DNA of 64,000 bases from Rouxiella sp. WC2420 (GTDB lineage Bacteria > Pseudomonadota > Gammaproteobacteria > Enterobacterales > Enterobacteriaceae). A model generated the notes under the pieces. It worked only from the letters and a program-made list of their open reading frames with translations. It was not told the DNA's origin and made no database searches. Location: positions 2,914,001-2,978,000 of the forward strand of contig NZ_CP165628.1 in the NCBI RefSeq assembly GCF_041200025.1, in the 5' to 3' direction. The position numbers and the translations under genes were made by a program. Positions within the stretch are counted from its first letter, which is position 1, and every line of letters starts with the position of its first letter. Positions 28,705 to 37,904 of the stretch are shown one piece after another.

Positions 28705-29769
28705 TCACTTACCGGAACCGGTCAGTGTCGCTCTTACGTGAGGAAGGCTCTGCGGATAATTTTGTTGTATAAACTCAATCATTTTTTCCCGCACGTGGCA
28801 ACGCAGATCCCAAGCGGTAGGCGAATTCTGTGCGGTCATCAATAATCTGATGGTCATGGTTTTATCGGTAGTATCGGTAACCTGCAGCACCTGGGTCTGT
28901 TGATCCCAGAGTTTTGTTTCACTGAGTACTTTTTCAAAATGAGTACGCAGAGGTTTTAACGGCATGGAATAATCAAGGTACAGAAAAACCGAGCCCAATA
29001 TTTGTGCGTTATTACGCGTCCAGTTTTGGAAGGCATTTTCCGTAAAGTAGGTGATCGGCAGGACCAGTCGACGCAGGTCCCAGATGCGCACCACCACATA
29101 GGTCAGGTTTATCTCCTCAATCCAGCCCCATTCATTTTCAACCACCACGGCATCATCAATTTTTATTGGCTGCGTAAAGGCTATCTGAATCCCGGCAAAC
29201 AGGTTAACCAGCGATTTCTGAAGGGCAAAACCAATGATTATTCCGGCAACTCCGGCACCAGCGAGGATAGTAGTACCGAATTTTCTCACTCCGGGAAAAC
29301 TCAATAGCACCAGGGAAAGACAGAATAATACCAGAACGACAATCGCGACCTTTTTTACATAGATTATCTGAGTGCGAATTTTACGGGCACGTAGATTATT
29401 AGAAAGATTGATGTCATAGCGGATGAAAAGCATATCCTGCGCCACGTTTGTCAATCGAATCAACACCGAGCAAAATGATAAAATAATAAATATATTGATG
29501 GTTGTTGTGATAAAGGCAAGAGAGTCTGGCTCAACGTTAATATAATTAACCCCGACATTGATTAACAGTAAGGGAATAAAAAGAAACATTGATCCACGGA
29601 GATGCTTTTCAAGTGATTTAAACAGCTTTCTGTCACGGTTCTGCCAGTAGCGAATGAACCTGAGAAGGATAAATCGGGCCAGAAACCCTACGAAGAATGA
29701 GAGTGTGACCAGCAATAAAGCGGGCACCCATGATGGGGCGCTCGCTAACTCACCGAATATTAATGGCAT
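28705..29769 (-). CDS. MscS-family small-conductance mechanosensitive channel
   Basis: The 354-residue protein has four or five membrane helices in its first half; the pore helix with alternating Gly and Ala is seen in FGTTILAGAGVAGIIIGFALQKSLVNLFAGIQI (about 178-210), followed by the beta domain IKIDDAVVVENEWGWIEEINLTYVVVRIWDLRRLVLPITYF. Such channels open under membrane tension and let solutes out during osmotic downshock. It has its own intergenic space on both sides and no obvious partner gene. Confidence 0.92.
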   Translation of the reverse strand: MPLIFGELASAPSWVPALLLVTLSFFVGFLARFILLRFIRYWQNRDRKLFKSLEKHLRGSMFLFIPLLLINVGVNYINVEPDSLAFITTTINIFIILSFCSVLIRLTNVAQDMLFIRYDINLSNNLRARKIRTQIIYVKKVAIVVLVLFCLSLVLLSFPGVRKFGTTILAGAGVAGIIIGFALQKSLVNLFAGIQIAFTQPIKIDDAVVVENEWGWIEEINLTYVVVRIWDLRRLVLPITYFTENAFQNWTRNNAQILGSVFLYLDYSMPLKPLRTHFEKVLSETKLWDQQTQVLQVTDTTDKTMTIRLLMTAQNSPTAWDLRCHVREKMIEFIQQNYPQSLPHVRATLTGSGK

Positions 29770-29933
29770 GCTTTCTCCTGCTATCCAGCCAACAACTTTA
29801 AGCTGTAAGAATAGTCATAAAAGTTCAGTCACCGTTAGCTTCTTGGTGACCTGCCATGCCGAACTTATAAATTTCACCGGCGTGCGGCCAGCAACGGGTG
29901 GGAACAGTTTTTTATTGCTGGCTGTATTTGCCA

Positions 29934-30695
29934 CTATGAAAAGTTTTCTAGCACCGATAAAAACGAATTTCTGTCACCATGTCCCTCGGTCAGTCTCACC
30001 CGCCCTTCAATATCGGCCAAATGATAATCCATTAACTCACGTGCCTTGATCAGGTCTTTGGCCTTTAGGGCGGCAACGATCATGCGATGATGGTCGGCTC
30101 CGCAATCGTCTTTCCTTTTTTCCTCATACAGTGACATAACCAGCGAAAGTCGAGCCACAATCTTTGCCAGCATCTCGGTCAATACCGGATTCCCCGCCAG
30201 CTCGGCTAAAACGATATGAAACTTGCCGGAAAGCACCGTTTTGGATTTTTCATCGCCGTGATGGTGAGTCTGCTCCTCTTCGTCAGCCAGGCTTTCGAGT
30301 GCATCGAGCTGCTCGGGCGTCGCCCGCGCAATAACGAACTCCAAAAGCAGAGCTTCTATCCTGCGGCGCGCCTCAAACAGGTTTTTAGCCTGCTCAATGC
30401 TGGGCTCGGCAACAAAGGTGCCGCGGTTGCGTTTTCGCTCCAGCAGGTGGTCGCTTTCCAACACCCCCAAGGCGCCTCGGACTACTGTTCGACTGACGCC
30501 AAAGTGTTCGGCAATCGCCTCTTCCAATATTTTAGTGCCCGGAGTCAGCGCCCCTTCCCCAATCGCCGCGGCCAACGTTGCGCGAATACGCTCAGAGACG
30601 TCATCATTGCTGTCAGCGCTGCTGGCCACTTTATTGGCGGCGGTCGCGGCGACTTTTGCGCTCGGACCGCGCGATTTTTTTATTGTTTTTTCCAA
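29934..30695 (-). CDS. GntR-family regulator with FCD ligand domain
   Basis: I favour TTG 30695 (EKTIKKSRG...) because AGAGG lies 6 bases before it; GTG 30716 is an alternative. A Lys/Ala-rich leader is followed by the winged helix (ILEEAIAEHFGVSRTVVRGALGVLESDHLLERKRNRGTFVA) and an FCD ligand domain with metal-ligand candidates FHIVLAELAGNPVL and ADHHRMIVAALKAKDL. FCD regulators bind organic acids. It lies downstream of the isomerase gene on the same strand and is the likely controller of the divergent importer operon at 32.6-39.7 kb. Confidence 0.9.
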   Translation of the reverse strand: MEKTIKKSRGPSAKVAATAANKVASSADSNDDVSERIRATLAAAIGEGALTPGTKILEEAIAEHFGVSRTVVRGALGVLESDHLLERKRNRGTFVAEPSIEQAKNLFEARRRIEALLLEFVIARATPEQLDALESLADEEEQTHHHGDEKSKTVLSGKFHIVLAELAGNPVLTEMLAKIVARLSLVMSLYEEKRKDDCGADHHRMIVAALKAKDLIKARELMDYHLADIEGRVRLTEGHGDRNSFLSVLENFS

Positions 30696-30852
30696 AACGA
30701 ACCTCTTTTTCGACACATGCCAGACTGCTAGACTGTATTTATTATCTCGATAATAATATTGATTCGCAAACCTTGATAGCGGCATTAAATGCGCATGTCA
30801 GCCGTCTGGCGCGTTGACTCGGTCATTCCGCTTTGCCGGTAAGCGTTTTCGA

Positions 30853-31956
30853 TCAAGACAAAATAATGCCGTGGTCGTGACAAATCTGTTGAATATGCTG
30901 CGCCGATTTTTTTATGGCATTGACGTTTTCCTGATAACCATAGGGCTGACGCTGATAGCCTGGATAACCGTAATTATCCCTTTCATAGGTTTCCCAGTCT
31001 GCAATCTCCCCAGACTCAACTCTCAGTTCAAAAGCATCGATCATCGACAGGTAAGTCTGTTCTTCGTCAGCGGTAAAATCAGGATGTCCGGCACGCCATA
31101 GCGGATCGTCGAGCTGGATGCACTGCCTTGGGTAGGCACGACGCGGGTTATCCACGGTGGATTGCGCTATTTCCAACGACAAATTCAGTGTCGGATTAAC
31201 CGCCGCAAGAATAGGCAAAATGGCAGCAAAATCAACAATGCCTTCACCACAGGGGCGCGGCTGGAAATCAAAGCCACCGGCTGCCCTTGCGACATAGGCG
31301 TCCTTAATATGCGTTTGACGAACGAAAGGCGCAAGGCGTTGGGTAGCCAACACCGGGCTCTCACCGCGTTGCAGCATGTTTGCCGTGTCGAGCACCACGC
31401 CGACACAGTCTTGGCCTACCGCCTCAATCAGGCGCAAAATCTCGAACGAGGTGATTTCATCATGCGTTTCGATATTCATGTGTATGCCCATTGCGCGCGC
31501 CGCCGGGGCGAGTTTCCTGAGAACTTTCTCGGTCGCCAGCAGCTGTTCGTCCCAGGTGACGTCGGTGCGGAACCGGTCAACCGCCAGCCGCCCGCGAAAG
31601 GCGGGTTTAAAATTCCCCGGCGAGACCCAAAGCTCGCGACAGCCTATCGCCGCGCTGGCCTCCATCATTCGCGTGAGGCCGGCGATGATATCGCCATCCC
31701 CAATCGCCCGCAGCTCAGGAGCCTCAGCGCTGCAATAAGGGTTAATCTTGCCCAACCCGCTTTCCAGATACAGCCCCAGCTCATCTGCCCTGGCGCGTAT
31801 TTCTCGCAGCTGGCCCAGGTCCAGGGTCGGACTCATATCCAAAATAGAACTAAAGAAGATGCCGCCCAGGCCGAGTGCTTTTACATGGTTCAGGCTGGCC
31901 AATGGGCCGCGCTGTTTTACTTCCGGTAGTTTTAATCCATCAATGCCTAATCTCAT
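30853..31956 (-). CDS. Sugar-phosphate isomerase/epimerase-like TIM-barrel enzyme
   Basis: ATG 31956 (MRLGIDGLKLPEV) is preceded by TTGGAG; the TTG 12 bases further up is part of that site. The 367-residue protein has AP-endonuclease-2-type TIM-barrel features: metal ligands expected in MNIETHDEITSFEI, VGVVLDTANMLQRGESP, THIKDAYV and LNLSLEIAQSTVDNPRR. Members isomerise sugars or act on inositol-type or hydroxy-acid compounds. It is divergent from the ABC importer operon, separated by 633 bp with several palindromes, and is part of the same catabolic locus. Confidence 0.88.
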   Translation of the reverse strand: MRLGIDGLKLPEVKQRGPLASLNHVKALGLGGIFFSSILDMSPTLDLGQLREIRARADELGLYLESGLGKINPYCSAEAPELRAIGDGDIIAGLTRMMEASAAIGCRELWVSPGNFKPAFRGRLAVDRFRTDVTWDEQLLATEKVLRKLAPAARAMGIHMNIETHDEITSFEILRLIEAVGQDCVGVVLDTANMLQRGESPVLATQRLAPFVRQTHIKDAYVARAAGGFDFQPRPCGEGIVDFAAILPILAAVNPTLNLSLEIAQSTVDNPRRAYPRQCIQLDDPLWRAGHPDFTADEEQTYLSMIDAFELRVESGEIADWETYERDNYGYPGYQRQPYGYQENVNAIKKSAQHIQQICHDHGIILS

Positions 31957-32088
31957 TACTGGCTCCAATATGATAGTGAATGACGTAACGGCTTGTGCAA
32001 TCCGCGTGCCATGCTTACCTTAAATGTTAGCAAACTAAAAATAACACCATGATTTTAAATGATTTATTTAAAACAAAAATATTATAAT

Positions 32089-32115
32089 TAACTTTCGAAA
32101 AAACTTTCGAAAGTT
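32089..32115. promoter_or_regulatory. Paired TTCGAA-centred palindromes, isomerase side
   Basis: AACTTTCGAAA at 32090-32100 is repeated as the perfect 14-bp palindrome AACTTTCGAAAGTT at 32102-32115. They lie 134-160 bp upstream of the isomerase start codon in the divergent intergenic region and are likely regulator sites. Confidence 0.6.
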
Positions 32116-32348
32116 ACAATGACTATAACTTAAAGCCATTGCAATCTCACCCTCAGCATCGCTTTAAAACTCCCCTAAAACGCAGATCGGAATAAACTCA
32201 TTAAAAAACAGCTGATTACCTATCAACGATTATCTTTGGGCGTTTTCTCCCCTACCTGTTCCAATGCTTAAAATGGCATTTTTTCAGAAGTTATTGCACC
32301 AAAATGAAAACAGTAACGCACCAAAATGGCGAAAGTTTGCCTCATTAA

Positions 32349-32399
32349 AACATTCGAATGTTTATTATTATATTAATAAAAACAAATATTCGGATATTT
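32349..32399. promoter_or_regulatory. Paired TTCG-centred palindromes, importer side
   Basis: AACATTCGAATGTT (32349-32362, perfect) and AAATATTCGGATATTT (32384-32399, one mismatch) lie about 190-240 bp before the ABC ATPase gene. Their centres resemble those at 32089-32115, so one regulator, probably the GntR/FCD protein, may bind both sides. The rest of 31957-32589 is AT-rich and has no gene. Confidence 0.6.
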
Positions 32400-32589
32400 T
32401 AATTTAATTAAAAGACTTAAAATTCAGTTGATTACAAATATACTTCGCGCCTTTTTTTATCTTGGCATGTGGTTTGCTAACTGATTCTCATGACTCAGCA
32501 TGACTAAAACACTCAGCTCCGGTCGCACTCGCGAGTGAGGTGATGAGTCAATTACGGTCCTTGAATACGACTTTGAATCAGGAAGCTAT

Positions 32590-33702
32590 ATGCCAGATAT
32601 GCAAAATAACGCGCAAAAGAAACGCCTTAACGTTCAGGGGCTTACCCACAGCTACGGCGGGAAAAACGCGATTAGTGATGTGTCGTTCCATATAGAGGCG
32701 GGTGAAATCGTTGCCCTGCTTGGCCCAAGCGGTTGCGGAAAGTCGACCGTACTGCGCGCTATTGCCGGCCTGATACAGCCCAAGGCCGGTCAGATCGATC
32801 TCGGTGGTCAAAACCTTGCAGTGATGTCTGCCAGAGCGCGCGGGATCGGCATGGTGTTCCAAAACTATGCGTTATTTCCACATCTGACCGTGGCGGAAAA
32901 TATTGCTTATCCCCTGGCCTGCCAGCAAATTTCCCGCGCGGAACGCAAACAGCGAGTCAAGGAAATGCTGGCACTGGTCAGGCTGGATGACTTTGGCAAC
33001 CGGCTGCCGCGCGAGCTGTCCGGTGGTCAACAGCAGCGCGTGGCCGTAGCCAGGGCCATTGCTGGACGCCCTTCACTTTTGCTGCTTGATGAACCTTTTG
33101 GCGCACTAGACCGCGCACTGCGTTTTGACCTGCAGGTAGAACTGCTGCACCTGCAGAAAACGCTGGGCATCACCACGCTGATTGTTACCCACGATCAGGA
33201 AGAGGCGCAGAGCCTGGCTAACCGTCTGGTGCTGATGAATAAAGGTCAGGTTGAACAGATTGATACCCCAATGGCGGTCTACGACAAGCCTAAGACCTTG
33301 TTCGTCAATACCTTTATTGGGCAGACCAACATGCTGTACGGCACGGTAGGCCAGATAGAAAATGGCAGTACTTTGATCAACCTGGCCGATAACAAGACGC
33401 TGCGTTTGCCGCGCCGGGTGAATTTCACGCCGGGCTCAAAGGTGACACTGACCTTCCGCCCTGAAGAGGTTCGCCTTTCCACCCAGCACAGTGAGAGTGC
33501 CCAGCCGGTGCGCATGACCGTCTCGGTCCCGCTCGGCCCGTCGCTGGTGCATGACCTGGCGCTTGAGGATGGCACCAGCCTGCGGGCTTCCGAGCTGCGC
33601 GGACCTGCAACCTATATTCCCGCACCGGGAACACAACTTTTTGCTGAAATTGACACCGCACGGTGCCACGTTTTTCCGGCTGAACCGGAATTTACCCGCT
33701 AA
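32590..33702 (+). CDS. ABC importer ATPase, PotA-like
   Basis: The 370-residue protein has Walker A GPSGCGKST (residues 48-56), Q-loop MVFQNYALFPHLTV, signature LSGGQQQR, Walker B LLLLDEP and the H-loop THDQEE, followed by a C-terminal TOBE domain (from about 240: NMLYGTVGQIENG..., TFRPEEVRLS). This is the polyamine/iron/aminoethylphosphonate class of importer ATPases. It is the first gene of a run with binding protein, two permeases and catabolic enzymes. Confidence 0.93.
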   Translation: MPDMQNNAQKKRLNVQGLTHSYGGKNAISDVSFHIEAGEIVALLGPSGCGKSTVLRAIAGLIQPKAGQIDLGGQNLAVMSARARGIGMVFQNYALFPHLTVAENIAYPLACQQISRAERKQRVKEMLALVRLDDFGNRLPRELSGGQQQRVAVARAIAGRPSLLLLDEPFGALDRALRFDLQVELLHLQKTLGITTLIVTHDQEEAQSLANRLVLMNKGQVEQIDTPMAVYDKPKTLFVNTFIGQTNMLYGTVGQIENGSTLINLADNKTLRLPRRVNFTPGSKVTLTFRPEEVRLSTQHSESAQPVRMTVSVPLGPSLVHDLALEDGTSLRASELRGPATYIPAPGTQLFAEIDTARCHVFPAEPEFTR

Positions 33703-33727
33703 TAACAGACTCTCAGAGGTAGACATA

Positions 33728-34777
33728 ATGAAGGACTTTGAAATCAGTCGTCGTCGGTTCGGTTATTTGGTTGCAGGCGTTGCAGCGTCAACCATGCTGC
33801 CGTTTTCCCTGCGCGCCGCTGCTGCGGCTCAGAGCAGTGCGATTGCCGCGGCATTTCCGGGCAACTGGGAAGATGCGTATCGCAACATCCTGACCCCGAT
33901 GCTGCAGAAAGAAGGCTTTGGCCTGACCATAGCCCCGGTGATGGCGCAAGATCAGTTAGCCAAAACGATGGCCAGCCCGGGCCACCCACCTTACGACACG
34001 CTGCTAATGTCGCCGGGGCAAACCACCGTAGCGATACAAAACAACCTGATCCAGAAAATTGACCCAAGCCGACTCAAGAACTGGTCGTTACTGGATCGCT
34101 CTTTCCAAAGCGAATATGGCCCAACGGTCACGGTTGAAGTCAACGGTATCGCCTACAACCCGGATCTGGTTCCACGGCCTAAAGGCTACCGCGATCTGTT
34201 TGAGAATCCGGCCTATAAAGGGTTGGTTTCCTGGACCGGTTTTGAGTCGAATACCGCGGTGATGGCCTATACCGAGATTGCCAAAATTTATGGTAAGGGC
34301 CCGGACGATATGCAGGCGGTGTTTGATTTGTTTAAAAAACACCCCGACCAGCTCAAGGGCATCGTTGACAGCACCAATCACCAGATGACGCTGTTCCAGC
34401 AGGGTGAAATTGCCGTCTTCATGTGCAGCACCAACAACGTTGCCCGCCTGAAAAGCCTGGGAATGAATGCCGAATTTGTTCATCCACAAACCGGCTCACC
34501 GGCCGCGCCGGTCAATATCCATTTAACCAAGGGATCGACTAACCTCGGTGCCGCTTATGCCTATATGGATGCGGCCATTTCGCAAAGCGTGCAGCAGCAG
34601 CTGATGCTGCCGCCAACCGACATGTTCCCTACCAATCAAACGGTGGCACTCTCCCCTGCGATTGCGGCCTATGTCACTCGTGACCAGATTAAGACGCTGG
34701 TTTACCCCGACTGGGCGTCGATTAACAAAAATCGCGATAGCTGGATCCGCCAGTTCGACACGCTGGTTGCCGGTTGA
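33728..34777 (+). CDS. ABC importer substrate-binding protein (Tat signal)
   Basis: The start is ATG 33728 (MKDFEISRRRFGYLVAGVAASTML), giving a twin-arginine signal (SRRRF) and a cleavage region near AAAAQS; the longer frame upstream overlaps the ATPase and is rejected. The 349-residue mature part matches the PotD-like family: PPYDTLLMSPGQTTVAIQNNLIQKID, VEVNGIAYNPDLVPRPKGYRDL, and the C-terminal DMFPTNQTVAL and YPDWASINKNRDSWIRQF. Tat export is unusual among these proteins and suggests folding in the cytoplasm. The ligand is unknown; an amine or carboxylated amine fits the family. Confidence 0.9.
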   Translation: MKDFEISRRRFGYLVAGVAASTMLPFSLRAAAAAQSSAIAAAFPGNWEDAYRNILTPMLQKEGFGLTIAPVMAQDQLAKTMASPGHPPYDTLLMSPGQTTVAIQNNLIQKIDPSRLKNWSLLDRSFQSEYGPTVTVEVNGIAYNPDLVPRPKGYRDLFENPAYKGLVSWTGFESNTAVMAYTEIAKIYGKGPDDMQAVFDLFKKHPDQLKGIVDSTNHQMTLFQQGEIAVFMCSTNNVARLKSLGMNAEFVHPQTGSPAAPVNIHLTKGSTNLGAAYAYMDAAISQSVQQQLMLPPTDMFPTNQTVALSPAIAAYVTRDQIKTLVYPDWASINKNRDSWIRQFDTLVAG

Positions 34778-34787
34778 GGAAATAGAG

Positions 34788-35615
34788 ATGAAGCAGAGCG
34801 GTTTTCCTTATGTCATCCCGATGCTGGTACTTTCCATCGTGTTTTTTGTCACCCCTCTGGCAGTGCTGGTTGGTTACAGCTTTGCCGGTCCGAGTGGCGC
34901 AACCCTCGGCCACTATGGGCAATTTTTTGGCGACGATTTTAACTTTCGCGTCCTGATCAATACCGCCCGCCTTGGCATAGAAACGGTGATCGGTACCACC
35001 GTGCTCGGCGTACCTATTGCTCTGCTGTACTGGCACAGTGGTAAAAATGTGCGTCAGGTTTTAGTTTTCCTGACCCTCATTCCGATGCTGACCAGCAACG
35101 TGGTTCGCACCTTTGCCTGGATAGTGATCCTCGGTCGTCAGGGTCCCATCAGCGAAGCGTTATTCTCGCTGGGTATTACCGGGACGCCTACCAGCCTGAT
35201 GTTTACCGAACTCGGACTGGTGATGGCCATGTGCCAGATTGATCTGCCGCTAATCATCCTGCCGCTGATTGCCGTGCTTTCGCGCACACCTTTTCAGCTC
35301 ACGGAGGCCGCTCAGGTCTCCGGGGCGGGATCGTGGCGAATCCTGACTACCGTGCTGCTGCCGCTGATGCTGCCGGGCCTGCTGGCCGGCTGGATCCTGG
35401 TGTTTGCCAGCACCAGCAGTTCGTTTGTCACTCAGGCGGTGATTGGCGGAGCGCGTAACGTCTACGTGCCGCAGCTGATTTATCGCGAAGTCGGCACGCT
35501 GTTTGACTGGCCGCTAGCCTCCGCTATTGCCGTGGTGTTGCTGCTGACTACCGGCTGTTTACTGGTCGCACTGACCATGATTTCACGCCACAGGAGACTG
35601 GTCGGCCATGCCTAA
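34788..35615 (+). CDS. ABC importer permease 1, PotB-like
   Basis: ATG 34788 with AGAG upstream; the frame reaching back into the previous gene is not used. The 275-residue protein has six membrane helices and the EAA loop, seen as LTEAAQVSGAGSWRILTTVLLPLMLPGL. It begins with FPYVIPMLVLSIVFFVTPLAVLVGYSF, as expected for a type-I importer permease. It forms the channel with the second permease, whose start overlaps its end by 8 bases. Confidence 0.92.
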   Translation: MKQSGFPYVIPMLVLSIVFFVTPLAVLVGYSFAGPSGATLGHYGQFFGDDFNFRVLINTARLGIETVIGTTVLGVPIALLYWHSGKNVRQVLVFLTLIPMLTSNVVRTFAWIVILGRQGPISEALFSLGITGTPTSLMFTELGLVMAMCQIDLPLIILPLIAVLSRTPFQLTEAAQVSGAGSWRILTTVLLPLMLPGLLAGWILVFASTSSSFVTQAVIGGARNVYVPQLIYREVGTLFDWPLASAIAVVLLLTTGCLLVALTMISRHRRLVGHA

Positions 35616-36432
35616 TCATCGTGAAAACCCTATCCCGGCCGTGCTTTACAAGATCTTTGTTTACGGCTTTGGCACGCTGTGCGTCATCTATCTGGTTGCG
35701 CCGATCGTTATCGCATTGATGATGTCGTTCACCTCGGGGCAAACCTTGAAGTATCCGCCACAGGGATTTTCTCTGCGCTGGTATGAAGCGCTGCTCGACC
35801 CTGTCAGGTCAGGCACCGAGCATATTGCGGCCTGGAACTCGCTGAAAATTGCCGGATGGGCGGTATTCGGCTCGCTGCTGTTTGCTGTGCCCGCCACCAT
35901 CGGCATGACCCGCATGAAGCGCCGCAGCGTCAACGCCATTGAGCCGTTGCTTCTGGCACCGCTGGTGCTGCCGAGCCTGGTCTATGGTCTGGCCGCGCTG
36001 ATCGTCGCCAACTTTATCGGCTTTCAGCCTTCACTTGGGTTAACGGTGATCGGCCATGTTGTGGTGTTTGGCCCGCTGATGTATCGCGCCGTTTCAGTGG
36101 TGGCTCAGGGCATGAATCCTTCTTTGGCGGAGGCCTCTACCACCATGGGCGCCAGCTGGTTTATGACGCTGCGTCGCGTAACGCTGCCGCTGCTGACGCC
36201 GGGGATCCTCGCCGGGGCCTTCCTGGTGTTTATTCAGTCGCTGGACAACGTCACGGTCTCGCTGTTCCTTGCCGATGCCCGCACCACGGTGCTGCCGCTG
36301 CGCATGTTTGCGCTGATTGAAGAATCGCTCGACCCTCGCGTGGCGGCGATTGCCGGAATATTAATCGCCGTGACACTGCTTGGACTGCTGGTTGCGCGAC
36401 GCGTGCTGTCGCCCGCGCGACAACAGCCATAA
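35608..36432 (+). CDS. ABC importer permease 2, PotC-like
   Basis: The 274-residue protein has six membrane helices with the EAA loop LAEASTTMGASWFMTLRRVTLPLLTPGIL that contacts the ATPase. The LKYPPQGFSLRWYEALL segment after helix 1 is typical of PotC-like partners. It overlaps permease 1 by eight bases, indicating coupled translation. The gene run continues with the M24 hydrolase after 46 bp. Confidence 0.92.
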   Translation: MPNHRENPIPAVLYKIFVYGFGTLCVIYLVAPIVIALMMSFTSGQTLKYPPQGFSLRWYEALLDPVRSGTEHIAAWNSLKIAGWAVFGSLLFAVPATIGMTRMKRRSVNAIEPLLLAPLVLPSLVYGLAALIVANFIGFQPSLGLTVIGHVVVFGPLMYRAVSVVAQGMNPSLAEASTTMGASWFMTLRRVTLPLLTPGILAGAFLVFIQSLDNVTVSLFLADARTTVLPLRMFALIEESLDPRVAAIAGILIAVTLLGLLVARRVLSPARQQP

Positions 36433-36478
36433 AAGTTAACGTAAAACCTCTTATTATCCGATTTAAAAGGAACAACCC

Positions 36479-37903
36479 ATGAATACTCACGCGACCCCTG
36501 CCGCAGGTTATCGCATCGGCTCGCTGCTGGCCGATTTTCAGCCAGATTTCGAATTCTCGGCCCCTTTGCCGCTGCCGCTGGAGGAGTTCGAGGAGCGCCT
36601 GCGCCGCATCAGACGCCAGGCCGTCGAAGCAGGACACGACGCGATGATTGTGCATGCGGGCAGCGTCGGCTGGTTCCACGCCTCTAATGCCTACCTGCGC
36701 TATATTTGCGACTGGATGCGTGAAGGTGTGCTGATCGTGCCGACCGACTCGGATAAACCTCTGACTCTGCTTTCATTTTTTACCCAGTCCGTTCTGCTGC
36801 CGCCGGGTGGCGAGCCGCTGTTGGTTGACGAAATCTGGCAGATTGGTCCTATTGGCCGTGAATATGCCGACCGCCCCGGCGATTCGGTGATTAAAACGGC
36901 TGAGAAGTGTGCTGAAATTCTGGCACGTTCAGGATTAGCCAATGCGCAGATTGCTCAAATTGGCGATAGAACTTCTCTGACCTTCTGGGCTGCGCTGAAT
37001 GCGCTGGCACCGAAGTGCAAATTCGTTGCTGACAACGGCATTCTCGATCGGCTGCAAAAAGTTCGCTCAGCGCGAGAAATCGCGATGCATCGCGCCGCCG
37101 CACAGCTGATTAGCATTGGCACTCAGGCGGCCTATCACGTTGCCAAACCGGGCGTGACCGACCACGAAATCTTTGCCGCCTTTACCGCCGCACAAATGGC
37201 CTTCGGTGGCGAAACCGGTGACGGCTACCAGATTGGGATTAACGAATTTGGTACCCACTGCGGCAAGCCCTATGGCCACGTTGTCAGGCCGGGTGACCTG
37301 ATTAACCTGTATATCTCCAACGTCACCTGGCGCGGCTATACCGCACAGACTGCCCGCATGATTGCCATCGGGGAAATCACCTCGCATCAGGAAGAGGTGC
37401 TGGCCGCCTGTACCGAGGGCGTGAAGCGGGCCGAAAAATTGATTAAGCCGGGTGCGTTGATGCGCGACATTAATAACGCCGCCTTTGAGCCGATGATCGC
37501 ACGCGGCATGCTGACCTCGCCCGAGGCCCGCACCATGCCTTATAACTGGGCGCCTGAAGACGACGGCTCGGCAAGGCTTATTCCGCGCCAGTATGTCAAA
37601 GACATTGACTGGGAAGCTCAGGGCAGAAAACTAATGCACGTTTATCCGGCAACTCACGGCCCGCACAACCCGAATCTTGGCCATTCTGTCGGCATGGCGG
37701 GCGGGCAAAACAGCTTTAACATTTCTTCCCATAACTACGATCGTCTGGAAGAAGGCATGGTCTTTGTGCTGCACACCCAATGGCTGGAGCCGCTGGCGGC
37801 CGGATGCAACATCGGCGACTGCTATGTGGTAACCGCCGACGGATTCGAGAACCTCAGCCACCACACGCCGCTTGAAACACACCGTATTCGCACCGGAGCC
37901 TGA
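36479..37903 (+). CDS. Creatinase-like M24 hydrolase lacking metal ligands
   Basis: The 474-residue protein has the two-domain M24 'pita-bread' architecture. The usual metal ligands of M24 peptidases are absent: the two Asp positions are replaced (NLYISNVTWRGYTAQTAR, about 276-292), the first Glu by His432 (GMVFVLHTQ) and the last by Gly446 (NIGDCYVV). The catalytic-type His in KPYGHVV (His267) and His402 in GHSVGM remain. That pattern fits creatinase, which cleaves C-N bonds without metal, better than an aminopeptidase. Context (amine-type importer upstream, flavin reductase downstream) suggests hydrolysis of an imported guanidino or amide compound; the substrate is inferred only. Confidence 0.8.
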   Translation: MNTHATPAAGYRIGSLLADFQPDFEFSAPLPLPLEEFEERLRRIRRQAVEAGHDAMIVHAGSVGWFHASNAYLRYICDWMREGVLIVPTDSDKPLTLLSFFTQSVLLPPGGEPLLVDEIWQIGPIGREYADRPGDSVIKTAEKCAEILARSGLANAQIAQIGDRTSLTFWAALNALAPKCKFVADNGILDRLQKVRSAREIAMHRAAAQLISIGTQAAYHVAKPGVTDHEIFAAFTAAQMAFGGETGDGYQIGINEFGTHCGKPYGHVVRPGDLINLYISNVTWRGYTAQTARMIAIGEITSHQEEVLAACTEGVKRAEKLIKPGALMRDINNAAFEPMIARGMLTSPEARTMPYNWAPEDDGSARLIPRQYVKDIDWEAQGRKLMHVYPATHGPHNPNLGHSVGMAGGQNSFNISSHNYDRLEEGMVFVLHTQWLEPLAAGCNIGDCYVVTADGFENLSHHTPLETHRIRTGA

Positions 37904-37904
37904 T

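Noticed and set aside
30216..31929. Plus-strand frames opposite the GntR and isomerase genes
   Set aside because: They are antisense readings of clear genes and show no family resemblance.
33551..33727. Longer substrate-binding protein starting at 33551
   Set aside because: It overlaps the ATPase gene in another frame and would bury the twin-arginine signal.
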